From Hydractinia symbiolongicarpus (lineage: Eukaryota; Cnidaria; Hydrozoa; Anthoathecata; Hydractiniidae), in assembly GCF_029227915.1 (NCBI RefSeq), contig NC_079882.1, positions 14,716,501 through 14,780,500 on the forward strand: a stretch of 64,000 bases of DNA, written 5' to 3'. Each line of letters opens with the position of its first letter. Position 1 is the first letter of the stretch. The position numbers were made by a program, and so were the translations under genes. Below, in pieces: positions 11,051-23,153 of this stretch. Below the pieces are notes generated by a model. The model searched no databases, was not told where the DNA came from, and saw only the letters and a list, made by a program, of their open reading frames with translations.

Positions 11051-13190
11051 AAAATAATAATAAGATCACAACTCACTCAGTGTTTGTTGTCACACATCTA
11101 AATGAACAAATACTGAGTGATGCAATTCTATCCTTTCAATCCATAATAATAATAAGATCACAACTCACTCAGTGTTTGTTGTCACATATCTAAATGAACA
11201 GATACTGAGTGATGCAATTCTATCCTTTCAATCCATAATAATAATAAGATCACAACTCACTCAGTATTTGGTGTCACATATCTAAATGAACAGATACTGA
11301 GTGATGCAATTCTATCCTTTCAATCCAAAATAATAATAAGGTCACAACTCACTCAGTATTTGGTGTCACATATCTAAATGAACAGATACTGAGTGATGCA
11401 ATTCTATCCTTTCAATCCATAATAATAATAAGATCACAACTCACTCAGTATTTGGTGTCACATATCTATATGAACAAATACTGAGTGATGCAATTCTATC
11501 CTATCAATCCATAATAATAATAAGATCACAACTCACTCAGTATTTGGTGTCACATATCTATCTGAACAAATACTGAGTGATGCAATTCTATCCTATCAAT
11601 CCAAAATAATAATAAGATCACAACTCACTCAGTATTTGGTGTCACATATCTAAATGAAAAAATACAGAGTGATGCAATTCTATCCTATCAATCGAAAATA
11701 ATAATAAGATCACAACTCACTCAATATTTGGTGTCACATATCTATATGAACAAATACTGAGTGATGCAATTCTATCCTATCAATCCAAAATAATAATAAG
11801 ATCACAACTCACTCAGTATTTGGTGTCACATATCTATAAGAACAAATACTGAGTGATGCAATTCTATCCTTTCAATCCATAATAATAATAAGATTACAAC
11901 TCACTCAGTATTTGGTGTCACATATCTAAATGAACAGATACTGAGTGATGCAATTCTATCCTTTCAATCCAAAATAATAATAAGGTCACAACTCACTCAG
12001 TATTTGGTGTCACATATCTAAATGAACAGATACTGAGTGATGCAATTCTATCCTTTCAATCCATAATAATAATAAGATCACAACTCACTCAGTATTTGGT
12101 GTCACATATCTATATGAACAAATACTGAGTGATGCAATTCTATCCTATCAATCCATAATAATAATAAGATCACAACTCACTCAGTATTTGGTGTCACATA
12201 TCTATCTGAACAAATACTGAGTGATGCAATTCTATCCTATCAATCCAAAATAATAATAAGATCACAACTCACTCAGTATTTGGTGTCACATATCTAAATG
12301 AACAAATACAGAGTGATGCAATTCTATCCTATCAATCGAAAATAATAATAAGATCACAACTCACTCAATATTTGGTGTCACATATCTATATGAACAAATA
12401 CTGAGTGATGCAATTCTATCCTATCAATCCAAAATAATAATAAGATCACAACTCACTCAGTATTTGGTGTCACATATCTATAAGAACAAATACTGAGTGA
12501 TGCAATTCTATCCTTTCAACCATAATAATAATAAGATCACAACTCACTCAGTATTTGGTGTCACATATCTAAATGAACAAATACTGAGTGATGCAATTCT
12601 ATCCTATCAATCCATAATAATAATAAGATCACAACTCACTCAGTATTTGGTGTCACATATCTATAAGAACAAATAATGAGTGATGCAATTCTATCCTATC
12701 AATCCAAAATATTAATAAGATCACAACTCACTCAGTATTTGTTGTCACATATCTATCTGAACAAATACTGAGTGATGCAATTCTATCCTATCAACCCATA
12801 ATAATAATAAGATCACAACTCACTCAGTATTTGGTGTCACATATCTATCTGAACAAATACTGAGTGATGCAATTCTATCCTATCAATCCAAAATATTAAT
12901 AAGATCACAACTCACTCAGTATTTGTTGTCACATATCTATCTGAACAAATACTGAGTGATGCAATTCTATCCTATCAATCCAAAATAATAATAAGATCAC
13001 AACTCACTCAGTATTTGGTGTCACATATCTATAAGAACAAATACTGAGTGATGCAATTCTATCCTTTCAATCCATAATAATAATAAGATCACAACTCACT
13101 CAGTATTTGGTGTCACATATCTATCTGAACAAATACTGAGTGATGCAATTCTATCCTATAAATCTAAAAGAATAATAATATCACAATTCA
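11050..13190. repeat. 92-bp hairpin satellite, about 23 units
   Basis: Units of about 92 bp repeat head to tail from about 11050 to 13190. Each carries CACTCAGTATTTG and CAAATACTGAGTG, a perfect 13-bp inverted repeat around a loop of about 20 nt, then 'atgcaattctatcct' and an 'aataataataag' linker. Variant loops (ctaaatgaac, ctatatgaac, ctatctgaac, ctataagaac) recur in a fixed order, and the rare 'aaggtcac' variant recurs 644 bp (7 units) apart at 11339 and 11983, showing a higher-order period. The last unit decays near 13170-13200. Confidence 0.9.
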
Positions 13191-14345
13191 CTCAGTATAT
13201 CGTATAATTAATTGGATTAATCCAAAATAATAATAAGATTATAACAGGCTGAGGTCACTATAAAGTGTTTCATGGTAAATATATAAACGTCACAATATTT
13301 CGGAGAAGTCTTCCATTTACAAAAGTAAATGCTTTAATTATGAATCGTAATACCATCTATCTTGTGTCTTCTGAAGGTTGAAAAACAAATTTAACTGATT
13401 GAGAAAGGAAATATATAGCTACTGCTTTTTTTCTTTCAATTTTATCAGCTTTCCTTTAGAAGCCTAGATTACCAAAGCAGTCTCTGCTCTGTGAAATAAT
13501 AGTTACCCGCCAAAAACAAAAATTAACAGTGGATTAATATTGCTCCAGATAATTATATACAAAAAAACCATACCTTTTTAGACTTTATTGGCTTTTACAA
13601 CCAAGAAATAGAAAAATAGAGATGTGCCGTAATCTTTCGGTACACAAAGAAAGTATAGCTTAAGATCGCTGTATTGTGTTATATATAAAATATAGCAATT
13701 GAAACTAAATCGTGGTAAAAAATTATTGTCCGTTTATTATAAAAAACATAAATTTCAATAGCTTTCGTGATCGTTAGCGCTTTTTAGCTTGAATGTTACA
13801 AGAACAAAAGGCTTCATCATGTCTTATTGTTATGGTTCACGCATGATGATAACAATAGAAAACAATTTAGGATATTATAAGGGTATAGACACATATTCAG
13901 TATATTCATTATTTCTCAAAAATTATCTTTTTCTTCAAAATTATTTATTGAATATAAAAGCAAATTAAATTGTCTATAGGATATATAAATATAAAATTTG
14001 AATTTTTTCCCCGTCCGTTTTATTTTTTTTCTGCGTCATATTAATCAATCACTATAGCATTATCATAGCAACAATACTTTGTCACATTTTTTCAAAAAAG
14101 CGTGTCGTTTGTTTTTCCGTTTTAAAAATGTGAAAAAATGAATCTTTTGTGTTTTAACCTCACTTTTTCTTTAAATAATCAAAATATACATAAAATGTGA
14201 CAAAGTTATTTGCAGCAGGAATCGATGAGCTCGTGTGCAAAGTGGAGGGGAGTTTTTGACATTTTACGTCATGTATACATCGTGAAAAACAAACATCTAA
14301 AATTCCTCGTAAAAGAGTTTTTTGCAACATGGCCTTTGCTACAAT

Positions 14346-14376
<31 letters not shown>

Positions 14377-14993
14377 ACCTGTTAAAAAAAATCTGTTGTG
14401 CTGAATGTCAGTTGGTATAAAAAAACAAACAAACTTTCAAAACAAATTAAAATTAAACAGAATAAAAAAAAATGACTCTAGAACACGCTAGAAGAAAACT
14501 GATCAAGGAAAAGGTTTTCTTGCGACATTAAATCTACGAAAAAAGTTTAAAAAGTATGCTGAATAATATAGCTTGTTTAGATAATATCCACACCGTGATC
14601 ATTAGAACTTGTAGAATGTTCAAAGTGAGATTCACACATAAAATTTTTTGTAAAAAAATTATATTTATACCCTCACAGTATCCTTAAGTTGATATGTAAA
14701 CAAAAGATATGTGAAGGTTCTATGTGAAGTACTATTATGTAGATTTGAGTTTGTTATGCAAGGTTGAAAACTTTGCGTACACGTAAGAATACATTTAAGC
14801 GGTACTGTAACTTGTGTACACAAGACCCACCTATGATGGTTTCTACTGGTAACATGAAAGAATAAGTCTATAGTTACACTGATTAAGCACATTTTATGAA
14901 AAATTGTATGCTCAACAAAATGTATGCAGGCTTAAAGTAATCTATACACAGATAACAATGTTTCAGTCATCATTATATTGCCACAGAATAACT
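13190..14993. other. Non-coding stretch with a TA microsatellite
   Basis: AT-rich DNA without a recognisable gene. A (TA)n tract of about 28 bp lies at 14348-14376. Confidence 0.5.
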
Positions 14994-15454
14994 CTATAGC
15001 TAGCTCTAGTTAGTATTAAAGTATCATTTACTAGCCATATTGCTAGCTAGCTAGCTAGCTAGCTAGCTATATATTTCTCAAAGCATTCAGCCTACCCACT
15101 TCCAATTCCTAGCAAAACTCATCCAGCAGCTAGAGGTGAAAGCCAGAGGCACAGCTCAGCTAGCTGGATAACATAACATAAATATAAATTGCTTCCATTT
15201 ACCAACGAGATAAAGAAACTTGTGGGCCACGAGATTAAAGAAATATATATATGAGCTAGCTCTAGCTAGCTAGGTGAAAAGACTTGACAGTGAACAGAAA
15301 CAAATATATGTATGGCTTAGCTAAATAATATAAAAGTCCACATCAACTAATGACCTTCGTGTACTACTTACCAAAATAAATAAGCAGTAGCAGTTTATAT
15401 AGCTGCTCAAGGTGCCATTTTAGAAATGTAAAAAATTACACGGCAGCCGGAAAT

Positions 15455-15598
15455 GATGCAAATCTATCCGATAGCGATGCAAATCTATCCGATAGCGATG
15501 CAAATCTATCCGATAGCGATGCAAATCTATCCGGTAACGATGCAAGTCTATCCGAACGATGCAAATCTATCCGAAAAGTGATGCAAATCTATCCGAAA
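15455..15598. repeat. Octamer-motif minisatellite, copy 1
   Basis: Seven copies of 'gatgcaaatctatccg' (one with 'gcaagt'). The first four are spaced 21 bp apart ('...atagc' spacer); the last three have shorter spacers. Six copies contain ATGCAAAT, the canonical octamer bound by POU-domain factors. Confidence 0.85.
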
Positions 15599-15614
15599 AT
15601 GAAAAAGCATATTC

Positions 15615-15648
<34 letters not shown>

Positions 15649-15699
15649 CATTATTAATTTTAATTATATATTTATTGATGTTTATATCATCTACGGTAT

Positions 15700-16169
15700 C
15701 TACATCTCTTCATTATCAAGTGTATGATATGGAAATGGGTTACATTCCATGCAATTCCATAAACTTAGATTTAATTGCTTAATTTTATTTTTATTCAAAA
15801 ACGCACATTGCAAATGAAGATGATGTTTACCTGCTCTACAGTAGATACTATTATTTTCAATAAATTTTATTATCTTATTACATTGATTACAGTTAACATC
15901 TGGTAACATTGATGGAAGTTTTAGACATGAGTTGAATGTCATGGATTTAATAGATGCTGTGGTTAACTCTATAAAAGGAAGGGTGTTAGTCACACAGATT
16001 TCACAAAACCAAGGATCGTTACTTTTAGATAATTTTTTTAATGCTAACTTACAGAGTTTCAGACAGTTTATATGAAGCCAGGTTTTACAACTATCACAAA
16101 AATAGAGTCAGACAGAACTAGCTGATCACAGACATGACAAACAAGATTTTCAATTGTTGCTGACATCAT
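15700..16169 (-). pseudogene. Two-PHD-like-finger ORF, copy 1 (frameshifted)
   Basis: From an ATG at 16169 the frame opens with 'NLVCHVCDQL', then shifts by one base in a T-run (near 16100 on the plus strand) into 'FCDSCKTWLHINCLKL' and 'DPWFCEICV', completing one PHD-like finger (CxxC...CxxC...HxxC...WxCxxC). A second finger follows: 'VNCNQCNK', 'CRAGKHHLHLQC' and 'LWNCMECNPF', ending at a stop at 15700. PHD-like fingers of this kind occur in ORFs of hydrozoan retroelements and read protein or nucleic-acid partners; I cannot name the element. Both copies share the frameshift, so it predates the duplication or reflects one homopolymer error copied in assembly. Confidence 0.6.
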
Positions 16170-17439
16170 AGTTTGGTTGTGAAAAGAACTACATCAACAA
16201 TAAAGTTAAACAAAAAGAAAGTCCAAGAGAGAGCAGTAGGGATTGTACTGTAAATCATTATATATGTTATATACCTGTTATTGTCCATTTCCATATTGCT
16301 GTTTTAGTTTTAAAATGGTATCTTTATCCTTTATCTGCACAGTGTTGGAAGGTTGAGCGAAAAACCAAAGCGTCAGCGATAAAATGTTTCAATAATAAAA
16401 TATGCCACGAATAATCACAACGATGTCAGGTAAACAGGAACTTTTGTGTTTTTTTAATGGTCTGTTTGAACAAATGTTTGTGAATCAAAGGTTCAAAAAA
16501 AACGGATTTTGCGACATAAATTTGCTCAAGTTTATGGACATGTTTCTTGTTACCACGTTTTCAAGAAATTTGACTTGTCATCTAATATTTCGATAATGTT
16601 TCTTTTGCTATGGTTATCTTTTTCTCTTCCGGGCTCCCAACCCATTAAAATTAAATCCCCCACGAAAAATTTGAAAGTCAGTGTCTGATTAAATTGTATC
16701 TATCAATCTTTTTTCGTTTAACCACAAATTTATTCAACATAAATGTTTGCGATTTAGGTACCAACCTGATTTTTTGTTACATTCAATTTTGCAATTTTGG
16801 GCCTAATTCACAAACAATGTAGCAAACATTTCTGACGCATTCTATTACACAAGCCTCAATTTATGACCTTCAGGTAGTTGATTGTTCAGTTGCATCCATC
16901 ATTTAAACCAGATAAAGATATGTGACTCATAAATATATATTTATGAGTGTTTAAATGCACACATATATAGATCTTCTTCTATAGCTAGCTCTAGTTAGTA
17001 TTAAAGTATCATTTACTAGCCATATTGCTAGCTAGCTAGCTAGCTAGCTAGCTATATATTTCTCAAAGCATTCAGCCTACCCACTTCCAATTCCTAGCAA
17101 AACTCATCCAGCAGCTAGAGCTGAAAGCCAGAGGCACAGCTCAGCTAGCTGGATAACATAACATAAATATAAATTGCTTCCATTTACCAACGAGATAAAG
17201 AAACTTGTGGGCCACGAGATTAAAGAAATATATATATGAGCTAGCTCTAGCTAGCTAGGTGAAAAGACTTGACAGTGAACAGAAACAAATATATGTATGG
17301 CTTAGCTAAATAATATAAAAGTCCACATCAACTAATGACCTTCGTGTACTACTTACCAAAATAAATAAGCAGTAGCAGTTTATATAGCTGCTCAAGGTGC
17401 CATTTTAGAAATGTAAAAAATTACACGGCAGCCGGAAAT

Positions 17440-17580
17440 GATGCAAATCTATCCGATAGCGATGCAAATCTATCCGATAGCGATGCAAATCTATCCGATA
17501 GCGATGCAAATCTATCCGGTACCGATGCAAGTCTATCCGAACGATGCAAATCTATCCGAAAAGTGATGCAAATCTATCCG
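17440..17580. repeat. Octamer-motif minisatellite, copy 2
   Basis: The same seven-unit array as at 15455-15598, with one substitution ('ccggtacc' for 'ccggtaac'). Confidence 0.85.
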
Positions 17581-17599
17581 AAAATGAAAAAGCATATTC

Positions 17600-17630
<31 letters not shown>

Positions 17631-17681
17631 CATTATTAATTTTAATTATATATTTATTGATGTTTATATCATCTACGGTAT

Positions 17682-18151
17682 CTACATCTCTTCATTATCA
17701 AGTGTATGATATGGAAATGGGTTACATTCCATGCAATTCCATAAACTTAGATTTAATTGCTTAATTTTATTTTTATTCAAAAACGCACATTGCAAATGAA
17801 GATGATGTTTACCTGCTCTACAGTAGATACTATTATTTTCAATAAATTTTATTATCTTATTACATTGATTACAGTTAACATCTGGTAACATTGATGGAAG
17901 TTTTAGACATGAGTTGAATGTCATGGATTTAATAGATGCTGTGGTTAACTCTATAAAAGGAAGGGTGTTAGTCACACAGATTTCACAAAACCAAGGATCG
18001 TTACTTTTAGATAATTTTTTTAATGCTAACTTACAGAGTTTCAGACAGTTTATATGAAGCCAGGTTTTACAACTATCACAAAAATAGAGTCAGACAGAAC
18101 TAGCTGATCACAGACATGACAAACAAGATTTTCAATTGTTGCTGACATCAT
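17682..18151 (-). pseudogene. Two-PHD-like-finger ORF, copy 2 (frameshifted)
   Basis: The coding stretch is identical in its 97-residue downstream part to the copy at 15700-16169 and carries the same frameshift between 'CHVCDQL' and 'FCDSCKTWLH'. It has the same two PHD-like fingers. Identity across both copies indicates a recent duplication rather than selection. Confidence 0.6.
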
Positions 18152-19215
18152 AGTTTGGTTGTGAAAAGAACTACATCAACAATAAAGTTAAACAAAAAGA
18201 AAGTCCAAGAGAGAGCAGTAGGGATTGTACTGTAAATCATTATATATGTTATATACCTGTTATTGTCCATTTCCATATTGCTGTTTTAGTTTTAAAATGG
18301 TATCTTTATCCTTTATCTGCACAGTGTTGGAAGGTTGAGCGAAAAACCAAAGCGGCAGCGATAAAATGTTTCAATAATAAAATATGCCACGAATAATCAC
18401 AACGATGTCAGGTAAACAGGAACTTTTGTGTTTTTTTAATGGTCTGTTTGAACAAATGTTTGTGAATCAAAGGTTCAAAAAAAACGGATTTTGCGACATA
18501 AATTTGCTCAAGTTTATGGACATGTTTCTTGTTACCACGTTTTCAAGAAATTTGACTTGTCATCTAATATTTCGAATATGTTTCTTTTGCTATGGTTATC
18601 TTTTTCTCTTCCGGGCTCCCAACCCATTAAAATTAAATCCCCCACGAAAAATTTGAAAGTCAGTGTCTGATTAAATTGTATCTATCAATCTTTTTTCGTT
18701 TAACCACAAATTTATTCAACATAAATGTTTGCGATTTAGGTACCAACCTGATTTTTTGTTACATTCAATTTTGCAATTTTGGGCCTAATTCACAAACAAT
18801 GTAGCAAACATTTCTGACGCATTCTATTACACAAGCCTTAATTTATGACCTTCAGGTAGTTGATTGTTCAGTTGCATCCATCATTTAAACCAGATAAAGA
18901 TATGTGACTCATAAATATATATTTATGAGTGTTTAAATGCACACATATATAGATCTTCTTCCTACAGTACTCTGGTTTGTATTTCCCATAGTTAGTTTAC
19001 CATTTACCTATGTGCCTTTCTGGTCAGCAGTGTATTTTGGTCAGCAGTCTGGCTAGTATTTAAGCCGCAGTTGCCTCATGGTTTTCCTTTTCAGTTCTAG
19101 CAGTTTTTCTTACGCCTATGTCTGCTGCTTATTAATCCACTTAATCTAATCAATCATTTTGCAATCAAACCAATCTTTGGCTAATTAAACATGAATTTAT
19201 CACCTCTATGAATAC

Positions 19216-20630
19216 TGTTATATTTTATCTCGGCTACTCAAACGCCAGATGGCTCAGAAGATGAAGATTCAACTTCACAAACCTTCCAATCATCTGCAAT
19301 GTCTGTCGCTCTTGAGGAATCGTCCACACTCAAAAAGAAACGTATCCCAAAATGTCCTGGCGGCAAGGAACTTCTGGCTCTACACGACTTTGGTATTCCC
19401 AGTCGTCACTGTCCAGGTCGTCGTTCTAGCGCTACCAAAACTGTCACATCAGCTGCTTCGACACTTTCCTCAACTATCGCTAATAATCCAATGTCTTCAA
19501 TCCAAAGATCTTCGCCTCTGCAGTCCCACCTGGCCAACTCAACAAATCTTCTTTGTCGTCTCAGCTAGCTGCTCTTCGAAATCAGCTGGCTGTCTTAGAA
19601 CAGGAAGAGCTATCCCTAAGGGAAAGTTACAAACAGAAGAGCAACACCTTCTCAATCAGATTGCTGCTTGACAATCAGAATTAGCTAGGCTTCGTTCAGC
19701 TTCTTCCAGAAATGCCCGCCCAGCACAAATTTTAAGCACTTCCCCGTTGCAGCAAACTGTAAATCCAACCAATCGTGTTCAAGACAATCTCCGCCCTTCA
19801 CCTCTTGACGTGCAACTGCCATCTTGTTTTGCTTCCTTGCTTGCTCCGCAACAGTCCGCCAATTTGTTGACCAATCGCGCTGTCTCGTCACAACAACAAA
19901 CACGCTCCCTATCGGATGTTTTTCGCCAGCAAGAAGACCGTAGTTCAGAATTGTTTCTGCGCCCTGCACTTTGTTCCAACACTGGAAATGGTAAGCCCCT
20001 TTGTATTGTCGATTTTGTGTCTCGTCTTCGTCCTGTGGAGCAGGAGAAAGTTATTTCTAATGATCCTGGTTCGCAAACTACGCTAATGTTGGCCATTGGT
20101 AATAAGAAGACAAGACTGGAATCTCTTTCCATGGAACAATATAACATAGCTAATTTGAGAATTTTTTATGAATTATTGTCTTCTGCCAGATTGCCAACCT
20201 TGTCCGATTTACGTGACTATTTGTCTTATTCCATTAAGATTTTAGAGTTGGCTGGAAAGTGCACCTGGGAGTCTGTGTTAAAGTATGACGATGAATATCG
20301 AATTCTTCAGCACACTTATGGCTATCATGGAGCTTTGACAATAGCCATTTGCATGAAGTGATGCTTATACCTCGTTGGGCCTCCCGTCCTGTCTCTAACC
20401 CTTCCAGTACCTTAAGTAAGGGAAATTCAGGTTCACCTGCCTCAGGATCGTCTTCAGGGTTTCCTACACATATACTTCTTCCGGTGTGGAGATATGTCGT
20501 AATTTTAACCGCCAAAAAGGTTGCCAGAAAACAGAATGTAAATTCACCCACGTCTGCAACCGCAAAATTGGTAGTCAGGCTTGTGGCAAACCTCATTTTG
20601 GACAAAACCACAATTCTCACAATTAACTAC
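19216..20630 (+). pseudogene. gag-like region of the DIRS-like element
   Basis: The region reads in three frames joined by breaks. It holds an acidic Ser/Thr start, a short motif 'PKCPGGKELLALHDFGIPSR' (19359 on), a coiled-coil-like part, a Gln/Pro-rich part, 'LLSSARLPTLSDLRDYLSY' with 'WESVLKYDDEYR', and finally Cys/His fingers ('CRNFNRQKGCQKTECKFTHVC' region, about 20495-20600) in another frame. This order is that of the nucleocapsid proteins of such elements, which package the RNA. Breaks include a stop at 19566 and a TGA near 19670, and a shift between 20361 and 20490. No in-frame ATG precedes the acidic start. Confidence 0.6.
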
Positions 20631-20637
20631 CCTCAGA

Positions 20638-22141
20638 ATTTCGCACTCCTCTTAATGTTGACTTATGGACCAATGAACTGGCTGAAGACCCAGATCGTGA
20701 CTTCCTCCTAAATGGAATTCACTGTGGTTTTCAGCTTCTTCCTAAGGACTCTGATTTATTGCCTGCCGAAATGAATAACTACTTTTCTGTTACCAGTCCT
20801 ACAGCTCATATGAAAGTAGAAGCTACTCTGCTGGATGAACTTAAAACTGGTAACTATATTCTTACTCAATGTAAACCTACCATTGTCAGTGCTCTTGGGG
20901 CTGTCCCCAAACCTGACTCTGACGAGTTACGCATTATACATGACTGTTCCATGCCAGTTGGAAAGGGTGTCAATACGTACATTGATATTGAAAAACAAAA
21001 ATTTCAAACTATCGATGATGCCTGTGCTATGATCAAACAGGGATATTTTATGGCCAAGGTTGATCTACGCCATGCATATCGGTCAGTACCTGTGCTTTGT
21101 CTAAATAGGCGGTTTTCTGGAAGCACTCGATACTCATATCTTGTCGATACTTGACTTCCTTTTGGAGGTTGAAGTGCTCCTGGAATATTTCATCGCCTTA
21201 CACAATCTGTTCGTCGTATGATGCTAAGACGAGGTTTTCCTCTCGTTATTGTCTACCTAGATAATTTTCTTGTTATTGGCCGAACACAGACTGAATGTTA
21301 TGAGGCCTATAACACACTCTGTAAATTACTTGTTGCACTAGGGTTTCAGCTTAGCCCTGCTAAGTTGGTTCCTCTATGCCAGCAACTTACTTTTCTTGGA
21401 ATTCTGCTTGACACTGTGTCACTTACCCTTTCTCTTCCACCTGCTAAACTGGATGCATTGAGGGAAGTAGTGTCACATTTTTTAACCAAGCAGAGAGCCT
21501 CTAAGAAAGAGTTGCAACGTCTTGCTGGTCGCCTAAATTGGGCTTGTAAAGTCGTGTATGGTGGTAGAACGTTCTTGAGACGTGTCCTGGATCTGATGAA
21601 CACCTTGTCTTCCTCTGCCTCGAAGTGTCGCTTGACGCTCGAATTTCACAGGGATATAGCTTGGTGGGATCAGTTCTTGGGTGTTTTTAATGGACAATGC
21701 GATTTCTATGACCAAAGACCTATTACCAGTCTGCAAACTGATGCTTGCTCTGACGCTGTTGGTGCCTTTTTTGAGGGTGATTGGTTCTATTCTCATCTAT
21801 GGGTAGACCATTCCGCTCTTGCCTCTTTGCATATTAATTTTAAGGAAGCCCTGTGTGTAGTTCTTTCTGCTATTCGCTGGTCTCCCACTTGGCAGAACAA
21901 AACTATCCATGTCTTCTGCGATAATACTGCTGCTGTTGCTATGCTTAATAAAGGAACTACCCATCACCCTGTTATGATGGACTATTTACGTCAGTTGTTT
22001 TGGTTATCGGCTACCTTCAATTTTCGTTTGAAGGCTTTCCATGTAGCTGGTGCTCATAATATCTTGCTGACGACATATCACGTCTTCATTCAAGACAACA
22101 GTTATTATCATTTTTGCACTTTTTGCAGCTCAACTCACTGA
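20638..22141 (+). pseudogene. Reverse transcriptase-RNase H of the DIRS-like element
   Basis: RT motifs are clear: 'LGAVPKPDSDELRIIHDCS', 'AKVDLRHAYRSVPV', 'IVYLDNFLVIG' and 'FLGILLD', then RNase H with 'TSLQTDACSDAVGAFFE' and 'VFCDNTAAVAMLNKG'. The enzyme would copy the element RNA into DNA. It is dead as read: two in-frame TGA stops (21152-21154 and 21170-21172) split the fingers from the palm, and the catalytic pair is Asp-Asn rather than Asp-Asp in the 'YLDNF' motif near 21260. Both TGA codons could come from C-to-T change at a CpG. The coding frame opens upstream near 20638 with an acidic lead-in. Confidence 0.8.
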
Positions 22142-22150
22142 CTTCAGTCT

Positions 22151-23153
22151 GTGATATGGTTGCCATTAATCATATGTCTGCCTATTCTTATTATTTTCTC
22201 ATTGGTAAGTATACCATCTGTGGTAGCTAATTTTTGTATTCTCCTTCCTCTAGAGTTGCCACCTTTCGTTTCGGAGTTGATGCACGACGTTGTCCTTTTT
22301 CGGCAGGCCACCTATGCTGAGAATACAAAAAAGAGCTATCGCACGCATCGCAAGGCTTATGAATGTCTTTGTAGCCAGATGTCTTCGCCACTTGTGCCTG
22401 CCTCCACAGATTTTTTATGCCTATATATTGCCCATCTGGCTAGGTTTTTACTACCACAATCAGTTTGTATGTATCTAAATTTTGTTGGCCTTCTACATCT
22501 TGAGATGGGATATGCTAATCCTCTAACCAACAATTGGACACTATCCACAGTTTTAAAAGGTATGAAGCGTATGCTTGGTGTTCCGGCCAAGCCACGTCTT
22601 CCTATTACCACTGCTCTTCTTTTTGGTATTCGTTCTCGCCTTAACCTAAATTGTAGCTTTCATGCTTCATTTTGGGCTGTTTGTTTAGTTTCATTTTTTG
22701 GTCTGTTCCGTAAGTCACATTTATTGCCGGCATCTTCTACGATATTTAATCCGCTCAAACAATTAGTTCGGTCTGATTTTGCTTTTCATGATGACCATAT
22801 TCTCGTTCTAGTTAGATGGAGTAAGACCATCCAACTGGGACAGCGCACAATTACTGTTCCACTGGTGGCTATTCCTTCTTCTCCTCTTTGTCCAGTTCGG
22901 GCTATTTTGCATGCTCTCTCTCACTCCAGGTGTTCTGCCTGATGCTCAAGCCTTTTGTTGGCGCAAATCCTCGATGCTACCCAACACTATATTGACATAT
23001 CGGACTTTCATGTCCGTTATGAAAAAAGTGTTGACAGAGTTAGGGTTATCCTTATTGGGGGACTGGAAATCTGATAGTATGTTTCTTTACCTTCACATGC
23101 CCCTTGCTCAGCGGTTTTCTGCCCAACGACTTATGGCATCACACCTTGCATGA
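22151..23153 (+). pseudogene. Tyrosine recombinase of the DIRS-like element
   Basis: The first 260 residues hold the SAM-like N-terminal domain ('YAENTKKSYRTHRKAYECLC') and the first catalytic-Arg region ('SFFGLFRKSHLLPAS'). A frameshift near 22930 leads into a second frame with 'ALTPGVLPDAQAF'-like sequence and the C-terminal 'LLGDWKSDSMFLYLHMPL', which contains the catalytic-Tyr region. The stretch that should carry the His-x-x-Arg box (usually just before 'LGDW') is absent: 'VLTELGL' joins straight to 'SLLGDWKSD' at about 23050. Recombinase activity is therefore lost. Confidence 0.75.

Larger units (their letters stand above)
14994..16978. repeat. Tandem duplication, copy 1 (1985 bp)
   Basis: This segment is repeated almost base for base at 16979-18960. 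It contains a (GCTA)n tract (15042-15070), the octamer-motif array, a (TTA)n tract, the two-finger PHD-like ORF on the minus strand and, at its right end (16924-16978), the first 55 bp of the DIRS-like element found whole at 18906. Copy 1 is 3 bp longer because its TTA tract has one extra unit. Confidence 0.95.
16979..18960. repeat. Tandem duplication, copy 2 (1982 bp)
   Basis: The second copy differs from the first by a TTA-unit deletion and a handful of substitutions (for example 'cgataatg' against 'cgaatatg' near 16593/18575). Its right end runs on into the complete DIRS-like element, while copy 1 is cut 55 bp into that element. Confidence 0.95.

Noticed and set aside
11050-13190. Possible CRISPR array
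   Set aside because: Units are about 92 bp and near identical throughout with no unique spacers, and the genome is eukaryotic. It is a satellite.
16402-16596. Plus-strand frame in copy 1 of the duplication and its longer form at 18384-18656
   Set aside because: One substitution or two changes the length from 64 to 90 codons between copies; no domain and composition like the surrounding DNA.
19685-20620. Minus-strand frames of 94-128 codons opposite the gag region
   Set aside because: They are antisense shadows of the gag-like coding sequence, which has recognisable fingers on the plus strand.
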